From contig JAJZSX010000067.1 in the NCBI GenBank assembly GCA_021849435.1, forward strand, positions 1 to 9,477: a stretch of DNA of 9,477 nt, in the 5' to 3' direction. Shown here piece by piece: positions 1-6,695 of this stretch; within the stretch, counting starts at the first letter, position 1; every line of letters starts with the position of its first letter. Source of the DNA: Actinomycetes bacterium. GTDB taxonomy: Bacteria; Actinomycetota; Acidimicrobiia; Acidimicrobiales; RAAP-2. Under the pieces are notes generated by a model. The model was not told the origin of the DNA. It searched no databases and saw only the letters and a list, made by a program, of their open reading frames with translations. A program made the position numbers and the translations under genes.

Positions 1-1520
1 GGGCAGATGTCGATGCACGCGTCGCACTCGATGCAGAGCTTCTCCTGGAATGCGGTCTGCACGTCGCAGTTGAGGCAGCGCTGAGCCTCGCGCGCGGTCT
101 GCTCGGCGGTGAAGCCCAACTCCACCTCGAGGTTCAACGCCTCGAAGCGACGGGTCAGTTCGACGTGGCTCATTTGTTGACGCGGTGAGGGGTTGTAGTC
201 GTTGTGATAGCTCCACTCGTTCATGCCCATCTTCGTGCTGACGAGGCCCATCGTGTCGCGAGGGCGCACGGCGACGTCCTCGCCGCGGCAGTGTCGATCG
301 ATTGAAATCGCGGCCTGGTGTCCGTGGGCCACCGCCCAGATGATGTTCTTGGGTCCCCAGGCGGCGTCGCCGCCGAAGAAGACGCCCGGACGCGTTGACT
401 GGAACGTCGTGGTGTCGACGATGGGCATGTCCCACTCGCCGAACTCGAGGCCCAGGTCACGCTCGATCCAGGGGAAGGCGTTCTCCTGGCCGATGGCGAG
501 GATCACGTCATCACAGGGGATGACGACGGTGTCGGTCACCGTCGCGTGGCGCGCGCCGTCGTCCCACTCGACCACGTCGCCCTCCATGCCCACCAGGTGA
601 CCATTCTCGATCACGAAGCGCTTGGGGGCGTGGTTGACGACGATCTCAACGCCCTCTTCCTCGGCGTCTTCGAGCTCCCAGGGCGAGGCCTTGAAGTACT
701 CGCGGGGGCGGCGCGCCATGACCTTGATGTCGTTTGCGCCCACGCGGCGCGAGGTGCGACAGCAGTCCATTGCGGTATTGCCCACACCGATGATCAGCAC
801 TCGCTGTCCGATCTTCTCAACGTGGCCGAAGCTGACCGACTCGAGCCAGTCGATGCCGATGTGCACGTGCTCGGGGTCGTCGTAGCGCCCTGGCAGATCG
901 AGCTCCTTGCCGCGCGGAGCGCCGACGCCAACGAACACGGCATCGAATCCCTCGTCGAGGAGGACCTTCATCGAGGTGACCGGCGAGTTGTAGCGAATGT
1001 CGACGCCCATGTCCAAGATGACTCCGGTCTCCTCGTCCAGGACGCGGTCGGGCAGGCGGAACTCGGGGATGTTCGTGCGCATCAGGCCGCCCGGGCGGTC
1101 GAACTTCTCGAACATCACGACCTCATATCCCAGGGGCATCAAGTCGTTGGCGACGGTGAGTGAGGAGGGCCCGGCGCCGACGCAGGCCACGCGCTTGCCG
1201 TTCTTCTTGCTTGGTGTCACCGGCAGGCGACCGGCGAGGTCGCCCTTGAGATCCGACGTGACACGCTTCAATCGACAGATCGCCACCGGGCTGCCGTCGA
1301 CCCGTCCACGCCGGCACGCCGGCTCACAGGGCCGGTCGCACGTGCGCCCCAGCACGCCGGGAAACACGTTGGACCGTCGATTGAGCAGGTAGGCGTCGTC
1401 GAAGCGGCCCTGGGCGATGAGGCGGATGTAGCCGGGAACGTCGGTGTGCGCCGGACAGGCCCACTGGCAATCGACCACACGGTGGTAGTACTCGGGCTCG
1501 CCCGTGTTGGTCGGTTCCAC
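1..1520 (-). CDS. GltD-family FAD/NAD(P)H oxidoreductase with N- and C-terminal Fe-S motifs (3' end outside window)
   Basis: My translation of the minus strand gives 506 uninterrupted codons running off the left edge. The N-terminal Fe-S domain (residues 1-90) carries cysteines at 18, 22, 61, 65, 69 and 82, including a GRTCDRPCEPAC stretch. An FAD-binding GAGPSS lies at 115-120, followed by FEKFDRPGG. An NAD(P)H-binding GVGNTA lies at 245-250, and a second FAD motif (FFGGDAAWGP) near 390. The last codons read CIECDACIDIC (Cys 496, 499, 502, 506), the start of a ferredoxin-type [4Fe-4S] domain that GltD itself lacks. The family moves electrons between NAD(P)H, FAD and iron-sulfur centres in the cytoplasm. 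Relatives serve as glutamate synthase small subunit, NfnB, or redox partners of 2-oxoacid:ferredoxin oxidoreductases. The true partner lies outside the window, so substrate and symbol are left open. GTG 1520 is chosen because AAGGAGG (1534-1528) sits 7 nt upstream. An in-frame GTG at 1544 is possible, and a TAA lies just above it. Confidence 0.9.
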   Translation of the reverse strand, partial: MEPTNTGEPEYYHRVVDCQWACPAHTDVPGYIRLIAQGRFDDAYLLNRRSNVFPGVLGRTCDRPCEPACRRGRVDGSPVAICRLKRVTSDLKGDLAGRLPVTPSKKNGKRVACVGAGPSSLTVANDLMPLGYEVVMFEKFDRPGGLMRTNIPEFRLPDRVLDEETGVILDMGVDIRYNSPVTSMKVLLDEGFDAVFVGVGAPRGKELDLPGRYDDPEHVHIGIDWLESVSFGHVEKIGQRVLIIGVGNTAMDCCRTSRRVGANDIKVMARRPREYFKASPWELEDAEEEGVEIVVNHAPKRFVIENGHLVGMEGDVVEWDDGARHATVTDTVVIPCDDVILAIGQENAFPWIERDLGLEFGEWDMPIVDTTTFQSTRPGVFFGGDAAWGPKNIIWAVAHGHQAAISIDRHCRGEDVAVRPRDTMGLVSTKMGMNEWSYHNDYNPSPRQQMSHVELTRRFEALNLEVELGFTAEQTAREAQRCLNCDVQTAFQEKLCIECDACIDIC

Positions 1521-1583
1521 GCTGCATCCTCCTTGAGAGCACACGAGAGCGGCGCCGCAACGTCGCGCTTACGAACTAGTCGT

Positions 1584-1610
1584 ACTGTACTCCTGGCCTT
1601 CGAGGTCCAA
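1584..1610 (-). promoter_or_regulatory. Possible promoter of the GltD-like gene
   Basis: On the minus strand TTGGAC (1610-1605) is followed after 15 nt by TACAGT (1589-1584), a TANNNT -10 hexamer. Read as TTTGGA (1611-1606), the -35 has a 16-nt spacer. This would give a leader of roughly 57 nt containing the AAGGAGG site. The hexamers are plausible but the spacer is short. Sequence pattern only. Confidence 0.3.
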
Positions 1611-1633
1611 ATGCCCCCGAACGGGGCCATTGG
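1607..1633. repeat. Imperfect inverted repeat in the GltD-like/pyk divergent region
   Basis: CCAA (1607-1610) pairs with TTGG (1630-1633), TG (1612-1613) with CA (1628-1629), and CCCC (1615-1618) with GGGG (1623-1626). There is an unpaired A at 1611, a C-C mismatch and a GAAC loop. The repeat overlaps the proposed -35 of the minus gene and lies about 40 nt upstream of the proposed -10 of pyk. It could be an operator for either gene. No run of T follows, so it is not an intrinsic terminator. Confidence 0.3.
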
Positions 1634-1673
1634 TCACGCGCGGGCTCGTTCGAAGCACCGCGAATGGTTCTCG

Positions 1674-1679
1674 TAGACT
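1674..1679 (+). promoter_or_regulatory. Candidate -10 element of pyk
   Basis: TAGACT fits the TANNNT pattern. Transcription starting about 7 nt downstream, near 1686, would give a leader of roughly 19 nt that includes the GAAGGG ribosome site (1693-1698) before GTG 1705. No convincing -35 lies at 17 nt; TTCGAA at 1649-1654 is 19 nt away. Confidence 0.35.
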
Positions 1680-1704
1680 TGGAAAAAGCGACGAAGGGAT
1701 AACG

Positions 1705-3123
1705 GTGCGACGCACGCGAATCGTGGCCACCATTGGTCCGGCCTCCGAGAGCGACGAGGTCATCAAGGATCTGATCGAGGCCGGCGTCGATGTCTTTCGT
1801 CTCTCCTTTGCCCACGGCGACATCCCCTCGGGCGTCGAACGTCTGCGCCGCGTGCGCGCTCTGGCCCCCGACGTGGCGATCATGGTCGACATCCCCGGAC
1901 CCAAGATTCGCGCTGGCTCCTTCGGCACCCAGGCCGTTGAGCTCGTCAGCGGTAGTCGGGTCGAGCTGGCCGAGGGTTTCGGTGAGATCTCCACCGCCGA
2001 GCGCATTGTGGTCGAGCGCGAGGACGTGCTGACGCTACTGAGAAGTGGTGACAAGGTTCATATCGGCGACGGCGGCGTCTCTCTCGAGATCGTCTCCACT
2101 GGAGACAGCGTGCGCGCGCTGGTCGCCGCGGGTGGCATGGTCACCGGAAAGCCCGGTCTCTCTCTGCCGTCGTCGCTGCTTAACGACCGCCTGCCAACGG
2201 CCGACGATCGTGCCCGCCTTGAGGCGCTGCGCGAGGAGGAGTTCGAGATCCTCGCCGTCTCCTTCGTACGTTCAGCCTTTGACATCGTCTCCACGCGCAG
2301 TGTGCTGTCGCGTGACGACATCTTGATCATGGCCAAGATTGAGACCAGTGAGGGCGTGACGAACCTTGATGAGATCATCGCCGTCTCTGACGCGATCATG
2401 GTCGCTCGCGGCGATCTGGGCGTGCGCATGCCGATCGAGGAAGTGCCCCACCTCCAGAAGAACATCGTGCGCCACGGGATCCGCTACGCGCGTCCCGTCG
2501 TCGTGGCGACCCAGATGCTCGAGTCAATGACCCACGCGCAGGTGCCCACGCGCGCCGAGGTGACCGACGTCGCCAACGCTGTCTTGGACGGGGCGAGCGC
2601 CGTGATGCTCTCGGGTGAGACGGCGATCGGCGACGACCCCGTCGCCACGGTGGTGACGATGGACCGCATCGTGCGCCGCGCCGAGGCCTACTTCCCCTAC
2701 GAGCAATGGGGCGCGGGACTCGGCGTCCAAGAGACCGTCGGCACCGGTACGCAGTCTCTGCGCATCACTGCGGCGATCACCGGTGCGGCCTGGCGCGCGG
2801 CGATGGAGGAGAAGGCGGTGGCCATCGTGGCCTGCACCCGTTCGGGCATGACCGCGAGGGCCATCTCACGCTTTCGCCCGCCGATGCCTATCGTCGCGAT
2901 CACGCCGAGCGAGGGCACCGCGCGTCAGCTGCGCAGCTCGTGGGGCGTCCAGGAGACTTACCTGTCGCCCTACACCGACATCGACGACCTCTGCGATTTC
3001 GCGGTCAGCCAACTCAAGGCCTCGGGCACGGCCAAGGTCGGCGACACCGTGATCGTGATGGCGGGCTCCACCTCCGGTGGCGCTCAGATCACCGATACGG
3101 TGCGGCTAGTCATCGTCACCTAG
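1705..3123 (+). CDS. pyk: Pyruvate kinase
   Basis: Last step of glycolysis: phosphoenolpyruvate + ADP to pyruvate + ATP, cytoplasmic. The product is 472 aa, normal for the family. It opens with RRTRIVATIGPAS and VFRLSFAHGD (catalytic Arg32), then VDIPGPKIR (62-69) and a B domain of roughly 80-90 residues. The signature MAKIETSEG carries catalytic Lys211 and metal-ligand Glu213. VARGDLGV (Asp237), VATQMLESM (Thr269) and PTRAEVTDVANA follow. The C-terminal domain (about 340-472) includes IVACTRSGMTARAISRFRP. Three positions are unusual: the Asn and Ser of the common RLNFSHG motif are Ser34 and Ala36, and Lys67 occupies the position that is Glu in K+-dependent enzymes. GTG 1705 is chosen because GAAGGG lies 6 nt upstream and the protein then begins where homologues do. 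An in-frame TTG at 1630 would add 25 residues unlike the family. The gene diverges from the GltD-like gene, and its stop abuts the stop of the EF-G-like gene. Confidence 0.95.
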   Translation: MRRTRIVATIGPASESDEVIKDLIEAGVDVFRLSFAHGDIPSGVERLRRVRALAPDVAIMVDIPGPKIRAGSFGTQAVELVSGSRVELAEGFGEISTAERIVVEREDVLTLLRSGDKVHIGDGGVSLEIVSTGDSVRALVAAGGMVTGKPGLSLPSSLLNDRLPTADDRARLEALREEEFEILAVSFVRSAFDIVSTRSVLSRDDILIMAKIETSEGVTNLDEIIAVSDAIMVARGDLGVRMPIEEVPHLQKNIVRHGIRYARPVVVATQMLESMTHAQVPTRAEVTDVANAVLDGASAVMLSGETAIGDDPVATVVTMDRIVRRAEAYFPYEQWGAGLGVQETVGTGTQSLRITAAITGAAWRAAMEEKAVAIVACTRSGMTARAISRFRPPMPIVAITPSEGTARQLRSSWGVQETYLSPYTDIDDLCDFAVSQLKASGTAKVGDTVIVMAGSTSGGAQITDTVRLVIVT

Positions 3124-5148
3124 TTACTTCGACGCCGCCTTCGGGGCCTCGGCGAAGTGGTGGTGGCTGGCGCTGAAGCGCCCGCGCCCGCCGGTCAGCG
3201 CGCGCAGCTCGAGGCCGTAGCGCATCAATTCGCCCTCGGGGACGTGCGCGGAGATTACCGTGTCGCCGCGCTCGTCCTGGTCGGTGCCGATCACGCGTCC
3301 GCGCCGTCCCGAGAGATCGGTCAACACGTCGCCGAGGTACTCGCTGGGCACCGTCACTTCGACGGCCATGATGCGCTCGAGCAACGCAGTGCCCGACTTC
3401 TCGAGCGCCGCGCGCAGGGCCATCGAACCCGCGGTCTCGAAGGCTGCTTCGGAGGAGTCCACGCTGTGGGCCTTGCCGTCGTAGAGGGTTGCGCGCACGC
3501 CGATCACTGGCTGGCCCGCCGGCCCGCCGTGGGACATCGCCTTCTCGATCCCGTTCTTCACCGCGCCGATGTACTGGCGCGGCACCGCGCCGCCGACGAC
3601 GGCGTCGACGAACTCGAAGGGCTCGGTGGGCGCGAGCGGCTCGACCTTCACATTCACCACCGCGAACTGGCCGTGGCCCCCGGTCTGCTTCTTGAGCCGT
3701 CCCTCGACGTCGGCCGGTGCCTTGATGGTTTCGAAGTAGGCCACGGGCGGCGGCGCCCAGGCGACGTCGACGCCGTAGCGGCGCTTGAGCCTCTCCTGGA
3801 CGACCTGGAGGTGCATCTCGCCCATCGCGTCGACGACGAGCGAGCGCGATACGGGATCGTGTCGCACCTCTAGGGAGGGGTCCTCTTCGACCAGGCGGTG
3901 CAAGGCGGTGGAGACTTTCTCGTCGTCACTCGAGGCCGCGACCACGGCGGCCGAGACCGCGTGGGCGCGGCGCGCGCCTGTCACGGCCACCAGGTCGCGC
4001 GCTGGGCGGGCCAGGATGTCGCCGACGCGCACGTTGTTCAACTTGGCGAAGGCCACCACGTCGCCGGCCACGGCGCGCTCGGTCGGCTGGAGCTTCGAGC
4101 CGACGAGGTAGCTGAGCCCGTGGAGTCTCTCCTCGCCGCGCGTGCGCGCGTTCGTGACGGTGACGTCACCGGTGATCGTGCCCGTGACGACCTCGCAGAC
4201 GACGATGCGTCCGACGTAGGGGTCGACGATGACCTTGAAGGCGCGCAGCACCAGGTCGGCGTCGGGGGAGCGGTCGAGGTAGACGAGATCGCCGTGCTCG
4301 AGCATGGGGATCGGCCGGCTCTCGGCGATCTCGTCGAGCAGGGTGATCAGGCGGTCGACGCCGATCGAAGCCGTGACCGACCCGCACGTGACCGGCACGA
4401 TGCGGCCCTCAACCATGAGGTGTCCAAGGACCGATTCGAGCTCGACCATCTCGGGCGTCTCGCCCTCGAGGTAGCGCTCGGTGAGCGAGTCGTCGCCCAC
4501 GACGATGGCCTCGAGCAGGCTCGCGCGCACGCGCGACTCGAGCTCGGCGAGCTCGACGGGCACGGGTCCGTGGCTGGTGCCCGAGGACGAGTAGGTGATC
4601 GCTTCATCGGCGAGCAGGTCGACCACGCCGGTGAACGTGGTCCCGAGGCCGATGGGCAGCTCGAGGGGCGCGAGGGTCGGGCCGATCAGTCGTTCGAGCG
4701 TAGAGAGAGTGGACTCGAAGTCGGCGCGCTCGGCGTCGAGCATGTTGATAAAGACGACGACCGGCACGCCGGCGTCACGGCACAGGTCCCAGAGGACCGC
4801 GGTGTCGTTCGTCACGCCGTTGACTGCGCCGACCACGAGCAGCGCCACGTCGGCGACGTCGAGCGCGCGTTCGACTTCGGCGTAGAAGTCGATAAAGCCG
4901 GGCGTGTCGAGGAGAGTGAGCTTGTCCTCTCCCACCCACACCGGGGCCATCGCGATGCCGAGCGACGTGTGGTGGCGTCGCTCTTCCGGATCATTGCCGG
5001 CGATCGTCGAGCCATCCTCGACTCTGCCGGCCTTGTTGAGTCCCCCGGTCGCCACGACGAGGGCGTCGAGCAGTGAGGTCTTGCCCACTCCTCCTCGGCC
5101 GACGATTGCGACGGTACGCGCCTTGGAGTGGCGGAGTATCGAGTTCAT
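3124..5148 (-). CDS. Elongation factor G-like GTPase (EF-G2/FusA2 type)
   Basis: The product is 674 aa and covers all five EF-G domains. The GTPase domain has a P-loop GRGGVGKT (17-24), a switch-I stretch DPEERRHHTSLGIAMAP in place of the usual RGITI motif, DTPGFIDF (81-88) and NMLD (135-138). The C-terminal half has the domain IV features GGHGQFAVVNVKVEP and HSVDSSEAAF, then a domain V ending near GGRGRF. Canonical EF-G has DTPGHVDF and NKMD. Here the His that activates hydrolytic water is Phe85, and the specificity Lys is Met136. Mycobacterial EF-G2 likewise lacks the switch-II His and is reported to bind GTP without ribosome-stimulated hydrolysis, so this is probably not the housekeeping translocase. 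Its role is unknown; a ribosome-associated or stress role is inference. It stands alone, away from rpsL/rpsG/tuf, and is convergent with pyk. ATG 5148 is preferred to GTG 5154, which lies inside the ribosome-binding site. Confidence 0.9.
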   Translation of the reverse strand: MNSILRHSKARTVAIVGRGGVGKTSLLDALVVATGGLNKAGRVEDGSTIAGNDPEERRHHTSLGIAMAPVWVGEDKLTLLDTPGFIDFYAEVERALDVADVALLVVGAVNGVTNDTAVLWDLCRDAGVPVVVFINMLDAERADFESTLSTLERLIGPTLAPLELPIGLGTTFTGVVDLLADEAITYSSSGTSHGPVPVELAELESRVRASLLEAIVVGDDSLTERYLEGETPEMVELESVLGHLMVEGRIVPVTCGSVTASIGVDRLITLLDEIAESRPIPMLEHGDLVYLDRSPDADLVLRAFKVIVDPYVGRIVVCEVVTGTITGDVTVTNARTRGEERLHGLSYLVGSKLQPTERAVAGDVVAFAKLNNVRVGDILARPARDLVAVTGARRAHAVSAAVVAASSDDEKVSTALHRLVEEDPSLEVRHDPVSRSLVVDAMGEMHLQVVQERLKRRYGVDVAWAPPPVAYFETIKAPADVEGRLKKQTGGHGQFAVVNVKVEPLAPTEPFEFVDAVVGGAVPRQYIGAVKNGIEKAMSHGGPAGQPVIGVRATLYDGKAHSVDSSEAAFETAGSMALRAALEKSGTALLERIMAVEVTVPSEYLGDVLTDLSGRRGRVIGTDQDERGDTVISAHVPEGELMRYGLELRALTGGRGRFSASHHHFAEAPKAASK

Positions 5149-5151
5149 GGA

Positions 5152-5157
5152 CACCTC
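5152..5157 (-). promoter_or_regulatory. Ribosome-binding site deciding the start of the EF-G-like gene
   Basis: GAGGTG (5157-5152) puts GAGG 5 nt before ATG 5148. The in-frame GTG at 5154-5152 is part of this site, so starting there would leave no usable Shine-Dalgarno sequence. Confidence 0.6.
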
Positions 5158-5257
5158 GATTCATGTAGCAAGTTGCCCTCACCGTACCCCCGCGCGAGCC
5201 CCCGGCGCCCAGTGACGTTGGACCCGACTGGGGCCGCGTTTCGGTGCTTGACTACGC

Positions 5258-5815
5258 ATGGTGAAGGTAGCGCTACCCCTCGACAAGCACGAGTGGCATC
5301 CCTCGATGCTGGCCGGTCAGATCGTCCTGGTCTCCACCCACGACGCGCAGGGGCACCCCAACGTGGCTCCCAAGAGCTGGGTGACGATGGTCGCTTTCAC
5401 CGGACCCATCGTCGCCTTTGGCTGCAACGTCACTCACGCGACGTACGCCAACGTGCGAGAGACCCGGGAGTTCGTCATCAACGTGCTCTCCGAACCTCTC
5501 GTGGCGCGCGCTTGGGCGTTGTCAGACCTGCACGGTGACCAGCGCCTTCGCGAGAGCGGCCTCACGATGGTGGCCGCGAGCATCGTGGCCGCGCCGCTGA
5601 TCGAGGAGTGCCCGGCGCATCTCGAATGCACGCTCGATGACGTGAAGGTCTACGGCGACGAGGTGTTCGTCTTCGGCCGCGTCGTGGCGGCGTTGATTGA
5701 CCCGCGCTGCACTCAGGGAACGCCACCCGATCAATACGGCCGACTGGCCCCCGTCTTCTTCCTCGAGGGAGGAACCTTCTCCGGCCTCGGGCCGGTGCGA
5801 CGCGTTGAACCGTGA
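5258..5815 (+). CDS. Flavin reductase-like (FMN-binding split barrel) domain protein
   Basis: A single-domain protein of 185 aa with no signal peptide or membrane segment, so cytoplasmic. It shows the flavin-reductase-like pattern: GQIVLVSTHDAQGHPNVAPKSWVTM (20-44), a hydrophobic strand IVAFGCN, then HATYANVRETREFVINVLSE (60-79), matching the family's conserved 'N..T.EFVIN' segment. Later HLECTLDDVKVYGDEVFVFGRVVA matches the closing strands of the barrel. Members bind FMN/FAD and either supply reduced flavin to a monooxygenase or act as flavoproteins of unknown substrate. No partner monooxygenase is next to it. ATG 5258 is the first ATG and leaves about ten residues before the conserved region. 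No Shine-Dalgarno and no correctly spaced TANNNT precede it, so the start is less certain. The Nudix gene follows after 19 nt. Family assignment is firm; substrate is unknown. Confidence 0.85.
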   Translation: MVKVALPLDKHEWHPSMLAGQIVLVSTHDAQGHPNVAPKSWVTMVAFTGPIVAFGCNVTHATYANVRETREFVINVLSEPLVARAWALSDLHGDQRLRESGLTMVAASIVAAPLIEECPAHLECTLDDVKVYGDEVFVFGRVVAALIDPRCTQGTPPDQYGRLAPVFFLEGGTFSGLGPVRRVEP

Positions 5816-5822
5816 CACTGCG

Positions 5823-5828
5823 TACCAT
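5823..5828 (+). promoter_or_regulatory. Candidate -10 of a leaderless start for the Nudix gene
   Basis: TACCAT ends 6 nt before GTG 5835, which would put the transcription start on the start codon. The only Shine-Dalgarno-like bases (AGGA 5830-5833) end 1 nt before the GTG, too close to work. The same geometry precedes lysA and hom. Confidence 0.45.
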
Positions 5829-5834
5829 CAGGAC

Positions 5835-6407
5835 GTGCGCCAGGCTGACCAGTGGGAGTTCGCGGCGGCCCTGCTCGACGCCACGCCCGCGCCCGAGGGC
5901 CGCGAGTCGACGTGGGTGTCCGCTCGAGGGTTTCTGGAATCAGACGGCCGCCACGACGCTCACCTCGTGGCCAGCGTCCTCGTCGCCGACGCGTTGGGGA
6001 TGGTGCTGCTCGCGCGCCATCGCCGCTACGGGCAGTGGGGCCCGCTCGGCGGGCACGTCGACGCCGCGGACGCCAGCTTGTTAGAAGCCGCCACACGGGA
6101 GTTGTTCGAGGAGACGTCGCTCGCGGCGCGTTTCGTATCACGTCCCGTCGAGCACAACATGTCGTTCTATACGTGTCGCACGGCGGACGCGCCCACGGCG
6201 CACCTTGACGTGTGCTTCGTCGCACACACTGACGACACCGCCCCCGCCCTCGTGGCGAGCGGCGAGATCTGCGAGCTCGGGTGGTTCGCTCCCGACGTGC
6301 TGCCCACACCGCTGGTGGTGGGCGTCGCCGACGTCATCGCCATGGCGACGGTCGCTCGGAGGCGTCATCCGTCCACTGACGGCACCGATTCATCGGTGAC
6401 CTCCTGA
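5835..6407 (+). CDS. Nudix hydrolase
   Basis: 190 aa, cytoplasmic. A Nudix fold is shown by HLVASVLVADALGMVLLARHRRYGQWGPLGGHVD, followed by the Nudix box at residues 72-96. The catalytic RELFEE (88-93) is intact and supplies the Mg2+-binding glutamates. The box departs from G-x5-E-x7-REUxEExGU: one extra residue precedes RE, Asp79 replaces the first Glu, and Ser95 replaces the Gly after EE. The family hydrolyses nucleoside diphosphates linked to another group; the substrate cannot be read from the sequence. GTG 5835 is chosen because the frame upstream overlaps the flavin reductase gene, and a TANNNT box sits 6 nt before this GTG. An in-frame TTG at 5805 would add ten residues without any start signal. 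It lies 19 nt after the flavin reductase gene and may be co-transcribed as well as started independently. Confidence 0.85.
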   Translation: MRQADQWEFAAALLDATPAPEGRESTWVSARGFLESDGRHDAHLVASVLVADALGMVLLARHRRYGQWGPLGGHVDAADASLLEAATRELFEETSLAARFVSRPVEHNMSFYTCRTADAPTAHLDVCFVAHTDDTAPALVASGEICELGWFAPDVLPTPLVVGVADVIAMATVARRRHPSTDGTDSSVTS

Positions 6408-6543
6408 TCCGTGAACGAAGGGCGCTGATAGCACCGGCCGGCGTGAGTGGCTCGGGTTTCCGTCGCGAGAACTCCTGCGAGGCGCGTCGCCCGAGGGCGG
6501 GATCCTCGGACGAGAGACGGGCGCTGAGTTCCTCGAGGTCCAT
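6334..6543 (-). CDS. Doubtful small ORF, 69 aa, unrecognised
   Basis: A minus-strand frame from ATG 6543 gives MDLEELSARLSSEDPALGRR and continues as a charged, Arg-rich protein with no membrane segment. The first 30 or so codons use mostly G or C in the third position, as real genes here do; the tail does not. No Shine-Dalgarno sequence or well-placed TANNNT precedes the ATG. The last 74 bases run antisense to the Nudix 3' end. It lies downstream of the tRNA on the same strand. It could be a small gene, a decayed remnant, or a chance frame. I do not recognise it. Confidence 0.2.
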   Translation of the reverse strand: MDLEELSARLSSEDPALGRRASQEFSRRKPEPLTPAGAISALRSRIRRSPMNRCRQWTDDASERPSPWR

Positions 6544-6612
6544 GACTGTCAACATGAACTGACACGCAAGATGGCGCGCTGTCATGGGGTGTGCTCGCGA
6601 CGCAGGACTCGT

Positions 6613-6626
6613 GTGAACCCGTTCAC
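6613..6626. repeat. Perfect palindrome GTGAAC-CC-GTTCAC
   Basis: Two 6-nt arms separated by CC form a two-fold symmetric site in the non-coding stretch between the Nudix gene and the tRNA. The 2-nt centre is too tight for an RNA hairpin, so protein binding is the more natural reading. The actinobacterial SOS box needs four bases between GAAC and GTTC, so it is not that. The rest of 6408-6695 shows no further element I can support. Confidence 0.35.
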
Positions 6627-6695
6627 GGGCGCCGCGTTCAAGAACCGCGACATTGCACCGCGGCACGCGCGGACCCGATGCGGGTTCTCGTCGCG

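Noticed and set aside
546..1163. 205-codon open frame on the plus strand
   Set aside because: Antisense to the GltD-like oxidoreductase, whose frame carries clear FAD, NAD(P)H and Fe-S motifs.
1630..1704. Upstream TTG start for pyk adding 25 residues
   Set aside because: The extra residues do not resemble the family N-terminus, there is no ribosome site, and the proposed -10 (1674-1679) would lie inside the coding part.
3157..3873. 238-codon open frame on the plus strand
   Set aside because: Also a mirror of the EF-G-like gene, rich in Arg, His, Ala and Val, with no recognisable domain.
3898..5076. 392-codon open frame on the plus strand
   Set aside because: Antisense to the EF-G-like gene. 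It is stop-free because of high GC, and the product is a low-complexity Asp/Arg/His/Val-rich string with no fold or motif.
6383..6398. Hairpin CACCGA-TTCA-TCGGTG as terminator of the Nudix gene
   Set aside because: It lies inside the last codons of the gene and is followed by mixed sequence, not a T tract; a weak role in mRNA stability cannot be excluded.
6613..6626. SOS (LexA) box
   Set aside because: The half sites GAAC and GTTC are two bases apart; the actinobacterial box needs four.
6671..6687. Intrinsic terminator after the tRNA
   Set aside because: The stem is only 5 bp (ACCCG/CGGGT) and is not followed by a T run in the tRNA direction.
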